The notes under the pieces: model-generated
Seen by the model: only the letters and a program-made list of their open reading frames with translations
What the model was told of the DNA's origin: nothing
The model's database searches: none
Shown: one piece after another, positions 7,447 through 14,569 of the stretch
How positions within the stretch are numbered: the first letter of the stretch is position 1
How the letters are laid out: every line of letters starts with the position of its first letter
Program-made: the position numbers and the translations under genes
NCBI GenBank assembly: GCA_018399435.1
Contig: JAGYOJ010000002.1
Coordinates: 1-26,761, forward strand
Length of the DNA stretch: 26,761 bases
Origin: Actinomycetota bacterium
GTDB taxonomy: Bacteria; Actinomycetota; Humimicrobiia; Humimicrobiales; Humimicrobiaceae
Direction of reading: 5' to 3'

Positions 7447-9379
7447 TTCCTAACTCCCTCCTTGCTTCCATATCGTAAAGCACTCTTTCTTTTTTAACAT
7501 CAATTTTAAGTGCTTTTCTTTTCTCCTGGATATGATTTATTACTTTATTCAAAATTTCTTCCACATCAGGCACATATTCCAGCATTCCGCCAACCTTTTC
7601 ATTCCAGCCTTTAGTCATTATTTCCACAACTTTTTTGCTGGAAATAACAGGTATCGGCTCCCCGCCAAATGCTACATAAACTCCGCTGGCTACAAAATAA
7701 GTGCCAATTGATAATGCCTTCTCGCTCATCCATTCAGCAGCAATCCCTGCCACAGGCAAATCACTTATGTCTTCGCCAAGGCCCCCTTCTTCAACAACTT
7801 CAGAAACCACTGTCAATATCCTTGAATTATCAACACAGGAACCCATGTGGAGAACTGGGGGAATGCCTACTGTTTCACAAATGGATTTTAGGCCGTCGCC
7901 TGCTATCTCCATTGCCTCAGGCATCATTAATCCACATTTTCCTGAAGCAATAGCGGCGCAGCCTGTCTGCACAACAAGGTAATCCCTTTTAATAAATTCC
8001 CTGGTCAAAAAGTTATGATATTTATCATGGGGATGCCTTGCATTATTGCAGCCAACAATAGCCACCACACCTTGTATCCTTCCATCAATTACAGCATCAT
8101 TTAAAGGCCTGAATGATTCCCTGAATCTTCCGCCCAACATGTACTTTATATATTCATGGGAAAAGCCCGCAATAAGATCAGAAGTAATATTTGGAATATT
8201 AACTTCTTTTTTTCTATTTTTAAAATTATCTATTGCTGATTTAATTATATCTTTGGCAATGCTGGGAGCTTTCCTTTCATCAAATTCGACATGCTCGGCC
8301 CCCGTGATTTTAGCTTTTTCAGAAGTGGTGACCAGCCTAGTGTGGTATTTTTCTGCCACTTTGGCCAATGCCTGCATTATGCATTGAATATCCACAATCA
8401 TTGCTTCAACAGAGCCCGTCATAAGCGCAAGCTCCTGTGACAAGAAATTTCCTATAGGGGCAATTCCCTGCCTCATTAAAACTTCATTAGCAGTACAGCA
8501 AATACCCACAACATTTATTCCTTTAGCCCCCTTCTCTTTAGCATAATCCAGCATTTCCTTGCTTCCAGCCATTTCCACAATTACCTCAGATAGGGTAGGC
8601 TCATGCCCGTGAACTACAATATTTACATCATCTTTTGATAGCATTCCCAAATTAGTTTTTGCAGGAAGCGCTTTTGGAGTGCCGTAAAGTATGTCTGTAA
8701 TCTCAGTTGCGATAAGTGAACCGCCCCAGCCATCTGATAATGCATTACGAAGTGCATGGTCTAAGATATGGTCGGGATCCTGGTCGACACCAATATGGGT
8801 ACGGTGCAGTGTTTCAACAATTTCCCTATCAATTCCCCTGGGAGAAATGCCTAACTTGTCCCATTTTTCCTGCCGTTTTTTTGGAGCCATCTTCAAAAGC
8901 TCTAACTTGCCTTCCTGCTGGCCAAAAAGAGATAAGGCCTTTTCAGCTACTTCCTTTCCTAATTCATTTATCTTTTTATCCTTTACCTCAAGGCCCAGGT
9001 TTTTTGCAAATTTTAAAAGCTTCATCTCATCTTTTATTTTTAATCCTTCAGCATTTCCTTCTGCCACATCCTTTAATAGCTGGGCCAGGCCTCTCCCGTG
9101 ATCAGAATGGGCAGCTGCCCCTGCAGCAATATGCCTGGCAAGATTCCTTGCTGCTATAGTATCTATTGTTGCGCCGCATAATCCAGTTTTTCCTTCCCTT
9201 ACCCTGCAGGGCCCCATAGCGCAATTCTTACAACAAATGCCTGAAATGCCTGATCCTATAGGACAGCATTTCATGGCTTCAGCCCGGTCAAACGCAGTCT
9301 CCATCCCTTCATCCATGTTTTCCAGCATTTCCAAGACTGCCTTGTCTTCAGTTCTGTTTTTGTTATCCTTGGATTTCAT
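7439..9379 (-). CDS. cooS: Ni-dependent carbon monoxide dehydrogenase catalytic subunit
   Basis: Interconverts CO and CO2 and feeds CO to AcsB. Numbered from the start used here, the D-cluster region has Cys38, Cys39 and Cys49; the B-cluster has Cys50, Cys53, Cys58 and Cys68. The Ni-Fe-S C-cluster ligands are all present: His259, Cys295, Cys333, Cys444, Cys474 and Cys515. The proton-relay histidine region (AAAHSDHGR) and the lysine of SEKALS are also kept. I prefer the ATG at 9379 because GGTGG (9388-9392) lies 8 bases before it. The upstream ATG at 9394 touches its only purine-rich site. It directly precedes and overlaps acsB, so it is the ACS-coupled form and not a stand-alone CO oxidiser. 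Confidence 0.96.
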   Translation of the reverse strand: MKSKDNKNRTEDKAVLEMLENMDEGMETAFDRAEAMKCCPIGSGISGICCKNCAMGPCRVREGKTGLCGATIDTIAARNLARHIAAGAAAHSDHGRGLAQLLKDVAEGNAEGLKIKDEMKLLKFAKNLGLEVKDKKINELGKEVAEKALSLFGQQEGKLELLKMAPKKRQEKWDKLGISPRGIDREIVETLHRTHIGVDQDPDHILDHALRNALSDGWGGSLIATEITDILYGTPKALPAKTNLGMLSKDDVNIVVHGHEPTLSEVIVEMAGSKEMLDYAKEKGAKGINVVGICCTANEVLMRQGIAPIGNFLSQELALMTGSVEAMIVDIQCIMQALAKVAEKYHTRLVTTSEKAKITGAEHVEFDERKAPSIAKDIIKSAIDNFKNRKKEVNIPNITSDLIAGFSHEYIKYMLGGRFRESFRPLNDAVIDGRIQGVVAIVGCNNARHPHDKYHNFLTREFIKRDYLVVQTGCAAIASGKCGLMMPEAMEIAGDGLKSICETVGIPPVLHMGSCVDNSRILTVVSEVVEEGGLGEDISDLPVAGIAAEWMSEKALSIGTYFVASGVYVAFGGEPIPVISSKKVVEIMTKGWNEKVGGMLEYVPDVEEILNKVINHIQEKRKALKIDVKKERVLYDMEARRELGNV

Positions 9380-9409
9380 TATGTTTTCCACCATCCTTTA
9401 TTTAAAAAA

Positions 9410-10354
9410 TTAGCCTAGTAATTTATTTATCATTTTATTTATTAATTCAATAGCCTTGGGATGCCTCATTACTACAATATTTGTTCCTGATATAAGGGTG
9501 GACATTGCAGAAATAGACTCCCAGTTTATGCCGCGCTGCTCTAAGTTGCCCCATTCAGGATAGTCTTCTTCGCTTTCTTTTGCTTCTTTAACTTTCCATA
9601 CCTGCGGGGCCAAGTTAACTATGAGCGGCATCTGGGTCATTTTATCATCCTGGAGCAATGCTGCTATCTTCAGCCTTTCCATGCTTGAATAGCAGTATTC
9701 AATCCCATAACCAATGCTTGCAGTTGAAGGGTCCATTACTATCCTTTCAGGAGGAAGACCAAGTTGGGTCAGTAATATATTGAGCTGTTTTGCAATGTTA
9801 ACATCCATTGAATTTACAGATATAACATTATTATTGTAACCCATGCAAGCCGCAGCCACTGTCTTGTAATGGTCTTCTTCTATCCAGCCTATAAGTATAT
9901 TGGAATCCTGGTTTACTTCTGATACTTTTTTCATCACATCAGAAATTTTTTCCATTGGCCCGTCTCCATAAACAATAATTGGCTTGTCTACAGCCTCCCT
10001 TACTTTTTTTACAATTTCAGCTGCCTTGTCGGGTGACATGTCACCTGAATCAGGATTAATGCTTTTTAGCTGCAGGCATATGGCCTCTGCCCCATAATCA
10101 TTCACGCATTTTTTAGCCCATTTAACCGGATCATCAAAAACATCCTTAAAGTATTTTTCTAGATATTCAGGCCATTTCTCAGGTTTGCTGTCATACACCT
10201 CCATTGCAATTATTGGCTTATTTGGAATTTCGCCTTCGAAATTGTAAAAAGGCAGAGCCTTATCACCCCCTACAGGAATTCCTGATTTATTGTCGCCAAG
10301 AGTAACAGTTGAAATCGTTCCGCTATACTGGTTTTTCGGAATTTGAAAGCTCAA
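9410..10354 (-). CDS. acsD: Corrinoid/iron-sulfur protein small subunit (CoFeSP delta)
   Basis: Small subunit of the corrinoid Fe-S protein, a TIM-barrel partner of AcsC that helps position the cobamide. The 314-residue protein matches AcsD along its length, for example KPIIAMEVYDSKPEKWPEYL, DPVKWAKKCVNDYGAEAICLQL, IVMDPSTASIGYGIEY and ISAMSTLISGTNIVVMRHPKA. The start is a TTG, with a G-rich site (GGGGG) 6 bases upstream. It lies 15 bases upstream of the longer possible cooS start. A 119-base intergenic gap separates it from cooC, the largest gap inside the run, and that gap carries a Rex-like palindrome. Confidence 0.95.
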   Translation of the reverse strand: MSFQIPKNQYSGTISTVTLGDNKSGIPVGGDKALPFYNFEGEIPNKPIIAMEVYDSKPEKWPEYLEKYFKDVFDDPVKWAKKCVNDYGAEAICLQLKSINPDSGDMSPDKAAEIVKKVREAVDKPIIVYGDGPMEKISDVMKKVSEVNQDSNILIGWIEEDHYKTVAAACMGYNNNVISVNSMDVNIAKQLNILLTQLGLPPERIVMDPSTASIGYGIEYCYSSMERLKIAALLQDDKMTQMPLIVNLAPQVWKVKEAKESEEDYPEWGNLEQRGINWESISAMSTLISGTNIVVMRHPKAIELINKMINKLLG

Positions 10355-10402
10355 TTTTTTCCCCCTTTTTTGTTACTAAATTGTTACATTTCCCACAACT
10401 TA

Positions 10403-10420
10403 TTGTAAATTTTTTTACAA
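10403..10420 (-). promoter_or_regulatory. Rex-like palindrome and -10 element upstream of acsD
   Basis: A perfect 7-4-7 inverted repeat, TTGTAAATTTTTTTACAA, lies 48 bases upstream of acsD. It has the architecture of the NADH-sensing repressor Rex site (TTGTNAA-N4-TTNACAA form), with A at the variable fifth position. On the coding strand, one arm contains a TACAAT -10-like hexamer, a usual place for a Rex operator. No rex gene is in the window, so the assignment is inference. Confidence 0.4.
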
Positions 10421-10473
10421 ATTAAGTAATTTTATCATCTTTTAATAAAAACTTCAGTCATTTTGATAAAACC

Positions 10474-11232
10474 TTAAATGATTTTTAAGGCCCTTAATAT
10501 AGCTTCTGATTTTTTTACGGATTTAGCTGAGGCAGGAAGGCCAAATACAGATTTGGAGGCTAAATCCATTTCAAAAATATCCTCATCATAATTTAGCACT
10601 GCAAGCAAATCCAGCCCCTGTTTTTTTATATGCTCTTTAAGCCTGCTATCCAATTTACCCTCAACCCGGTTTACTATTAAAAAAATATTTTTTACATGCA
10701 GTTTTAAATCAATTGCAAGGCCCCTGATTCTTGCAGCAGTTAGGATGCCCCTCGGGGAAGGATCGGAAACAATTAATAAATGGTCAATATCTTCTGTGGT
10801 CCTCCTGCTTAAATGCTCCATGCCTGCCTCATTATCCATGACTACATAACTGTAATTTTCCTGTAATATATCTATGTATCTTCTAAATAATGTATTTGCA
10901 GCACAATAACAGCCAGGCCCTTCTCCCCTCCCCATTACAAGAAGGTCATATTTTTTATTCTCCACCAGCGCTTCTTGTACATTCATTTCAACTAACTGGT
11001 CTTTATAAATACCCTTTGCCATTTTGGAAGCATTCTCTTTAAATTCTTCCCGGAGTCCGCCAACAGTGTTTTCTACTTTTATGCCCAGCACTTCATTTAG
11101 GTTTGAGTTTGGGTCAGCATCTAAAGCAAGTATTGGCACTTTATCATAATCTGCCAGAGTCCTAATAAGGAGGCCGCTTACCGTAGTCTTGCCGGTTCCC
11201 CCTTTTCCTGCAACTGCTATGCTTTTTGTCAT
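10474..11232 (-). CDS. cooC: CooC/AcsF-type nickel-insertion ATPase
   Basis: MinD/SIMIBI-class ATPase that matures the nickel sites of CO dehydrogenase or acetyl-CoA synthase. The deviant Walker A motif GKGGTGKTT carries the signature Lys10 and Lys15. DADPNSN follows at 38-44. The CxC pair typical of CooC (Cys108 and Cys110 in GPGCYCAAN) would bind metal across the dimer. Length (252) is normal. It begins 2 bases after the RACo stop, so the two are translated as a unit. Sequence alone does not separate CooC (for CODH) from AcsF (for ACS). Confidence 0.93.
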   Translation of the reverse strand: MTKSIAVAGKGGTGKTTVSGLLIRTLADYDKVPILALDADPNSNLNEVLGIKVENTVGGLREEFKENASKMAKGIYKDQLVEMNVQEALVENKKYDLLVMGRGEGPGCYCAANTLFRRYIDILQENYSYVVMDNEAGMEHLSRRTTEDIDHLLIVSDPSPRGILTAARIRGLAIDLKLHVKNIFLIVNRVEGKLDSRLKEHIKKQGLDLLAVLNYDEDIFEMDLASKSVFGLPASAKSVKKSEAILRALKII

Positions 11233-11234
11233 AA

Positions 11235-13187
11235 TTATTTTTCTTCCTTGCCTCTATTTTTATTATCCAATGAAAAAATAAGTTCCTCTACTGTTGGAAA
11301 ATCCTGAAGGTCTGTATATGGGAAGAAAAGCCCAGCTACATACCTGTCCATAAATTTCATATTAACGCTTAATTCAACATAGGTTATTGCATCAGCAATT
11401 TTTACTGTCTCTTCATATTTTTTTGATGAAAGTAGCGATAAATAAGAGCCGGTAATCGAAGTATTGCCAAGAAAAGAATATTTCTCAATATTTATATCCG
11501 GAAGCATTCCAATTACCACCGCATTGCCTACATTTAATTTCTTGCCCAGCCCTCCGGCCAGGTATACCTTATCTAGGTCATAAACACTTAGCCCCACTTC
11601 TTCAAGCAATGTCTTTATTCCAGCATAAATTGCAGCTTTTGCCCTCATTAAATTATCTATGTCAACTTCGCTAATAAATATATCTTTGCCATCAGCAGTA
11701 TCTTTGCCCTCAACTAAAATATAAAGGCAGTCATCTTTAATGCATCTTAAATACTGATTGCCAATATTTTTATTAAACTTTCCTTTCCTGTCTATAACGC
11801 CTTTCATATACATTTCCCCTATTACGTCTATAAGGCCGGAGCCGCATATTCCTTTTGGTTTCCCCCCGCCAATAGCCTCTACTTCAGCCTTATATGTTTC
11901 CTGGTCCACCCATACTTTCTGTATAGCGCCGTCTGTAGCGCGTGTCCCGCATTTAACTCCCCCTCCTTCAAAAGCCGGGCCGGCAGAACAGGAGCACCCC
12001 ATCATCCATTCAGAATTCCCAACTACAAGTTCGCCATTTGTACCCAAATCTATAAATAAAGCCAGGTCTTTGCTATTGCTCATGCCTGTTGCCAGAATGC
12101 CTGCAGTTATATCGCCGCCCAAATAACTTGCCACCCCCTGAACACTAAAGACAAATGCATTCTCAATATGTTTTATCCCAAGCTCAGTAGCCCTGCAGTC
12201 AGAAAACCTATTGGCAACAGTAATATATGGCTCTTCCCTTATATATTTTGGCGAGACCTCATAAAAAAGGTGCATCATTGTTGAATTGCCTGAAACCACC
12301 ATTGAAATTATGTTATCAGGGTCAATATGTGAATTAAGCAAAAGCCTCCATATTAAATTATTAATACAGTCAACCACTACCTCTTTTAGCTTTTTTAGGC
12401 CGCCTTCCTTATTTGAATAAACAATGCGGTTTATAATATCTTCCCCAAATTTAATTTGGGGATTGTAATCAGAATCACTGCCAATTATTTTCCCGTCATT
12501 TAAATCAACCAGATACATGACAATAGTTGTTGTGCCAATATCTAATGCAAGCCCATATAATTCATCATTTTTTTTGCCTGCCTCTATGTTTATAATAAGG
12601 CTTTTATTTAAATCTATGGTTACTGCAACCTCCCAGCCTTTTCCCCTGAGCTTCTTTGGCAGATCCCTTATAACATTAATTGGAATTATGCAATCTTCTA
12701 TATTAAATTTATCCTTAACCGCTTTTTTAAACCTGTAAAGGTCGCTGGTCCCGTAACTTAAGGATGGCTCTTCAACTTTTAGGTTTACCTTTTCAATCCA
12801 TGGTTTTATTTCTACTTTTTCATATTCTTTTCTATTTATATCCGCATAAACATTTGAAGATTCTGCTAATTTCCCCTTATCAATTATTGCCCTTGTTTTT
12901 TTCTGTTCAGGGATAAATACAACCAGGTCATCAGTTATTTTTGTAAGGCAAGACAGGACAAAGCCTTCTTTTTTTTCACTTTCTGAAATAAATTTAGTTT
13001 TTTTAGTTTCAGGGCTTCCTTCTTTAATCTGTACAATACATTTGCCGCAAGTTCCCACTCCCCCGCAGGAAGATTCAATTTCCAGCCCTGAATCAAGAAT
13101 AGCCTGCCTTAGGTTAAAACCATGCTTAAAAGTGCGTGTTTTATTACTTGGAAGAAACTTGACTTGATATTTTTTTCGGTTATTCAT
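11235..13187 (-). CDS. Reductive activator of corrinoid protein (RACo), ASKHA ATPase with [2Fe-2S] domain
   Basis: Uses ATP to drive electron transfer that returns inactive Co(II) in the corrinoid Fe-S protein to Co(I). The N-terminal plant-type ferredoxin domain has Cys41, Cys47, Cys50 and Cys80. A linker and middle domain follow, then the ASKHA ATPase fold with LDIGTTT at 215-221, IDLGTNGELVVGN, and VYLAGGLGKKLNVGNA. It belongs to the DUF4445 family; length (650) is typical. It is first in the Wood-Ljungdahl run, after a strong terminator that closes the lipoprotein gene. No good Shine-Dalgarno is visible before the ATG. A tandem TATAAT lies 53-63 bases upstream. Confidence 0.92.
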   Translation of the reverse strand: MNNRKKYQVKFLPSNKTRTFKHGFNLRQAILDSGLEIESSCGGVGTCGKCIVQIKEGSPETKKTKFISESEKKEGFVLSCLTKITDDLVVFIPEQKKTRAIIDKGKLAESSNVYADINRKEYEKVEIKPWIEKVNLKVEEPSLSYGTSDLYRFKKAVKDKFNIEDCIIPINVIRDLPKKLRGKGWEVAVTIDLNKSLIINIEAGKKNDELYGLALDIGTTTIVMYLVDLNDGKIIGSDSDYNPQIKFGEDIINRIVYSNKEGGLKKLKEVVVDCINNLIWRLLLNSHIDPDNIISMVVSGNSTMMHLFYEVSPKYIREEPYITVANRFSDCRATELGIKHIENAFVFSVQGVASYLGGDITAGILATGMSNSKDLALFIDLGTNGELVVGNSEWMMGCSCSAGPAFEGGGVKCGTRATDGAIQKVWVDQETYKAEVEAIGGGKPKGICGSGLIDVIGEMYMKGVIDRKGKFNKNIGNQYLRCIKDDCLYILVEGKDTADGKDIFISEVDIDNLMRAKAAIYAGIKTLLEEVGLSVYDLDKVYLAGGLGKKLNVGNAVVIGMLPDINIEKYSFLGNTSITGSYLSLLSSKKYEETVKIADAITYVELSVNMKFMDRYVAGLFFPYTDLQDFPTVEELIFSLDNKNRGKEEK

Positions 13188-13217
13188 TATTACAAAAAAA
13201 GCTTAAGCCAAAATTAA

Positions 13218-13250
13218 TGCAATGTTGCAATTTATACAGATTATATTATA
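13218..13250 (-). promoter_or_regulatory. Candidate promoter and operator of the Wood-Ljungdahl run
   Basis: On the minus strand two overlapping TATAAT hexamers (13245-13250 and 13240-13245) precede the RACo gene. The -35 region is weak and falls in the U-tract of the preceding terminator. Just downstream, within the predicted leader, is a perfect inverted repeat TGCAA-TG-TTGCA (13218-13229). The position suits a repressor site. The binding factor is unknown. Confidence 0.4.
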
Positions 13251-13276
13251 AGGGGATTTAAAAAGCAAAAAAGAAA

Positions 13277-13297
13277 AAGGCAGCCATAGGCTGCCTT
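13277..13297 (-). terminator. Rho-independent terminator after the lipoprotein gene
   Basis: A perfect 9-base stem (AAGGCAGCC / GGCTGCCTT) with a 3-base loop is followed on the minus strand by a U-rich tract (TTTTTCTTTTTT). It lies 30 bases past the lipoprotein stop and insulates the Wood-Ljungdahl run. Confidence 0.9.
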
Positions 13298-13326
13298 ATA
13301 TTAAAATTTTATCTTTATATCTTTTT

Positions 13327-13905
13327 TTATTTTTCTTCTACATTTATAATAACGCCATTGCTATCTTCAGATTCATTGATGATAATAGCTACATTATAGG
13401 TGCCGTCATTAGCGCTAATTGAATAGGAAGAACCATCTTCGCCAAAATCAAAAGACTGTTCACTATCTATTGTCAGGCTGGAAAGCTCGCCTTTATACCA
13501 ATTAAAAATTTCTTCACCATCTCCTTCAAAAGTACCCGTTACCGCAAAAGCTTTCTTTTCATTCTGGGTAAAAGTTGATGAAGAAGCAATATTTATATCA
13601 GGATGGATAGGCACAATACTTGGGAAACCTTCAGGTAAATCTGCGCCTCCAGCGCTGTATTTTGTTTCACCTTCTTCAGTTTTTATAGTCATCTCTTCAG
13701 AATCAGAATCTATTTGTATTTCTTCCCCGTCTTCGCCCTTTATTGAAATACTTCCTTCATCCATGTCTATATCTACATCTTGGCCTTCTGCTTCTGCAGC
13801 TTTTTCTATTGCCCTCTCAGTAATTTGTTCTGCAGCACACATGCATCCTGTAAACAAAAACGCTACCATTGATATCAAAACAGAAATTATTAATAACTTC
13901 TTCAT
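13327..13905 (-). CDS. Acidic secreted lipoprotein of unknown function
   Basis: I do not recognise a functional family. The N-terminus is a signal peptide with a lipobox ending in FTGC, so lipidation is expected on Cys21 after signal peptidase II cleavage. The mature part starts with a short helix (EQITERAIEKAAEAEG). Next come Asp/Glu-rich beta-hairpin-like repeats (VDIDMDEGSISIKGEDGEEI and following) up to about residue 80. The C-terminal domain (about 90-192) has FNWYKGEL and alternating beta strands. The protein is strongly acidic and would face outside the membrane, possibly binding cations. AAAGGAG lies 5-6 bases before the ATG. It has its own promoter in the 68-base gap after fur, and a strong terminator closes it. 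Co-transcription with fur is possible. Confidence 0.75.
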   Translation of the reverse strand: MKKLLIISVLISMVAFLFTGCMCAAEQITERAIEKAAEAEGQDVDIDMDEGSISIKGEDGEEIQIDSDSEEMTIKTEEGETKYSAGGADLPEGFPSIVPIHPDINIASSSTFTQNEKKAFAVTGTFEGDGEEIFNWYKGELSSLTIDSEQSFDFGEDGSSYSISANDGTYNVAIIINESEDSNGVIINVEEK

Positions 13906-13940
13906 ACACTCTCCTTTTATAAGTAATTTGAAGTAGTATT

Positions 13941-13969
13941 AATATAGATATTTTAAAGGTAAAATGCAA
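13941..13969 (-). promoter_or_regulatory. Promoter of the lipoprotein gene
   Basis: On the minus strand TTGCAT (13964-13969) and TATATT (13941-13946) are 17 bases apart, just after the fur stop and 36 bases before the lipoprotein ATG. Confidence 0.5.
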
Positions 13970-13973
13970 GGGG

Positions 13974-14432
13974 TTATTCAGCGCATTTGTCACAAAGGCC
14001 ACTAAAAAATACTTGGAAATTATTTATTTTTAACTTGCAGTTATCATAAATATTTTTCTCAGCATTATCTTTTAACCTTATTTTAATAGAACTTTTTAGG
14101 CATTTATTGTTTAAGATAATTTTCCCGCATTTTTCACATATAAGATAGCTTGAAGTCTTTTCTCTGCAATCCTGAGACAACATATATAAAGACTTTTCAG
14201 TCCCTACATTAATTTTACAAATAAGCGATAGCCTGCTTAGAAGTTCCAGGGTCCTGTAAACAGTTGCTATGCCAATATTAGAATTAATTTCTTTCAATTT
14301 TAGGTATATTTCATCAGCGCTAAGAAACTTATTTTCTTCTCTCAATATTCTTAGTATGTATTTTCTGGGCATGCTAAACTTATAGCCCTTTTCTTTTAAT
14401 TTATCTTCCCAAAACCTTATTTCCCTAGCCAT
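13974..14432 (-). CDS. Fur-family regulator lacking all histidines
   Basis: A 152-residue Fur/PerR/Zur superfamily protein. The N-terminal winged helix is intact (WEDKLKEKGYKFSMPRKYIL, then SNIGIATVYRTLELLSRL as the recognition helix). The C-terminal dimerisation domain keeps the two structural-zinc CxxC pairs, Cys99/Cys102 and Cys147/Cys150. The protein contains no histidine at all, so the usual His-based regulatory metal site (normally near the HHHH-ICxxCG segment, here SSYLICEKCG) cannot form. Four further cysteines (72, 89, 111, 132) are present. This argues against ordinary iron, zinc or peroxide sensing and leaves a thiol- or cluster-based or constitutive role. A perfect inverted repeat sits in its promoter, so autoregulation is likely. 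It follows the diaphorase operon and precedes the lipoprotein gene. Confidence 0.88.
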   Translation of the reverse strand: MAREIRFWEDKLKEKGYKFSMPRKYILRILREENKFLSADEIYLKLKEINSNIGIATVYRTLELLSRLSLICKINVGTEKSLYMLSQDCREKTSSYLICEKCGKIILNNKCLKSSIKIRLKDNAEKNIYDNCKLKINNFQVFFSGLCDKCAE

Positions 14433-14451
14433 CTTGTAACATTAATTATAA

Positions 14452-14477
14452 ATGATAGTAATTATTGTTACTATCAT
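14452..14477 (-). promoter_or_regulatory. Perfect inverted repeat, probable Fur-family operator at the fur promoter
   Basis: A 10-base arm (ATGATAGTAA) and its exact complement flank a 6-base spacer. The arms contain TGATAGT, close to the TGATAAT half-site of Fur boxes. The element abuts the -10 hexamer and covers the predicted start of transcription, as expected for autorepression. Confidence 0.65.
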
Positions 14478-14504
14478 AATATAACAAAAAGGCCTACTAG
14501 TCAA
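14476..14504 (-). promoter_or_regulatory. Promoter of the fur-like gene
   Basis: On the minus strand TTGACT (14499-14504) and TATTAT (14476-14481) are 17 bases apart. The -35 lies in the loop of the terminator of the upstream operon, and the spacer includes that terminator's second arm and U-tract. Confidence 0.65.
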
Positions 14505-14528
14505 ATTATTATTTTTAAATAGGCCTTT
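14488..14528 (-). terminator. Probable terminator of the diaphorase operon
   Basis: The 9-base arms AAAGGCCTA and TAGGCCTTT are separated by a long 23-base loop. On the minus strand the second arm runs into TTTTTGTT. The stem starts about 40 bases after the last gene's stop. The long loop makes it less typical than the one at 13277. Confidence 0.6.
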
Positions 14529-14569
14529 GGCTTTAAATCACTAAATTTTGCTATTTTATGCTAATTTAC

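Noticed and set aside
13188..13262. Cobalamin or other riboswitch before the RACo gene
   Set aside because: The leader is about 50 bases, too short and AT-rich, with no B12-box-like sequence.
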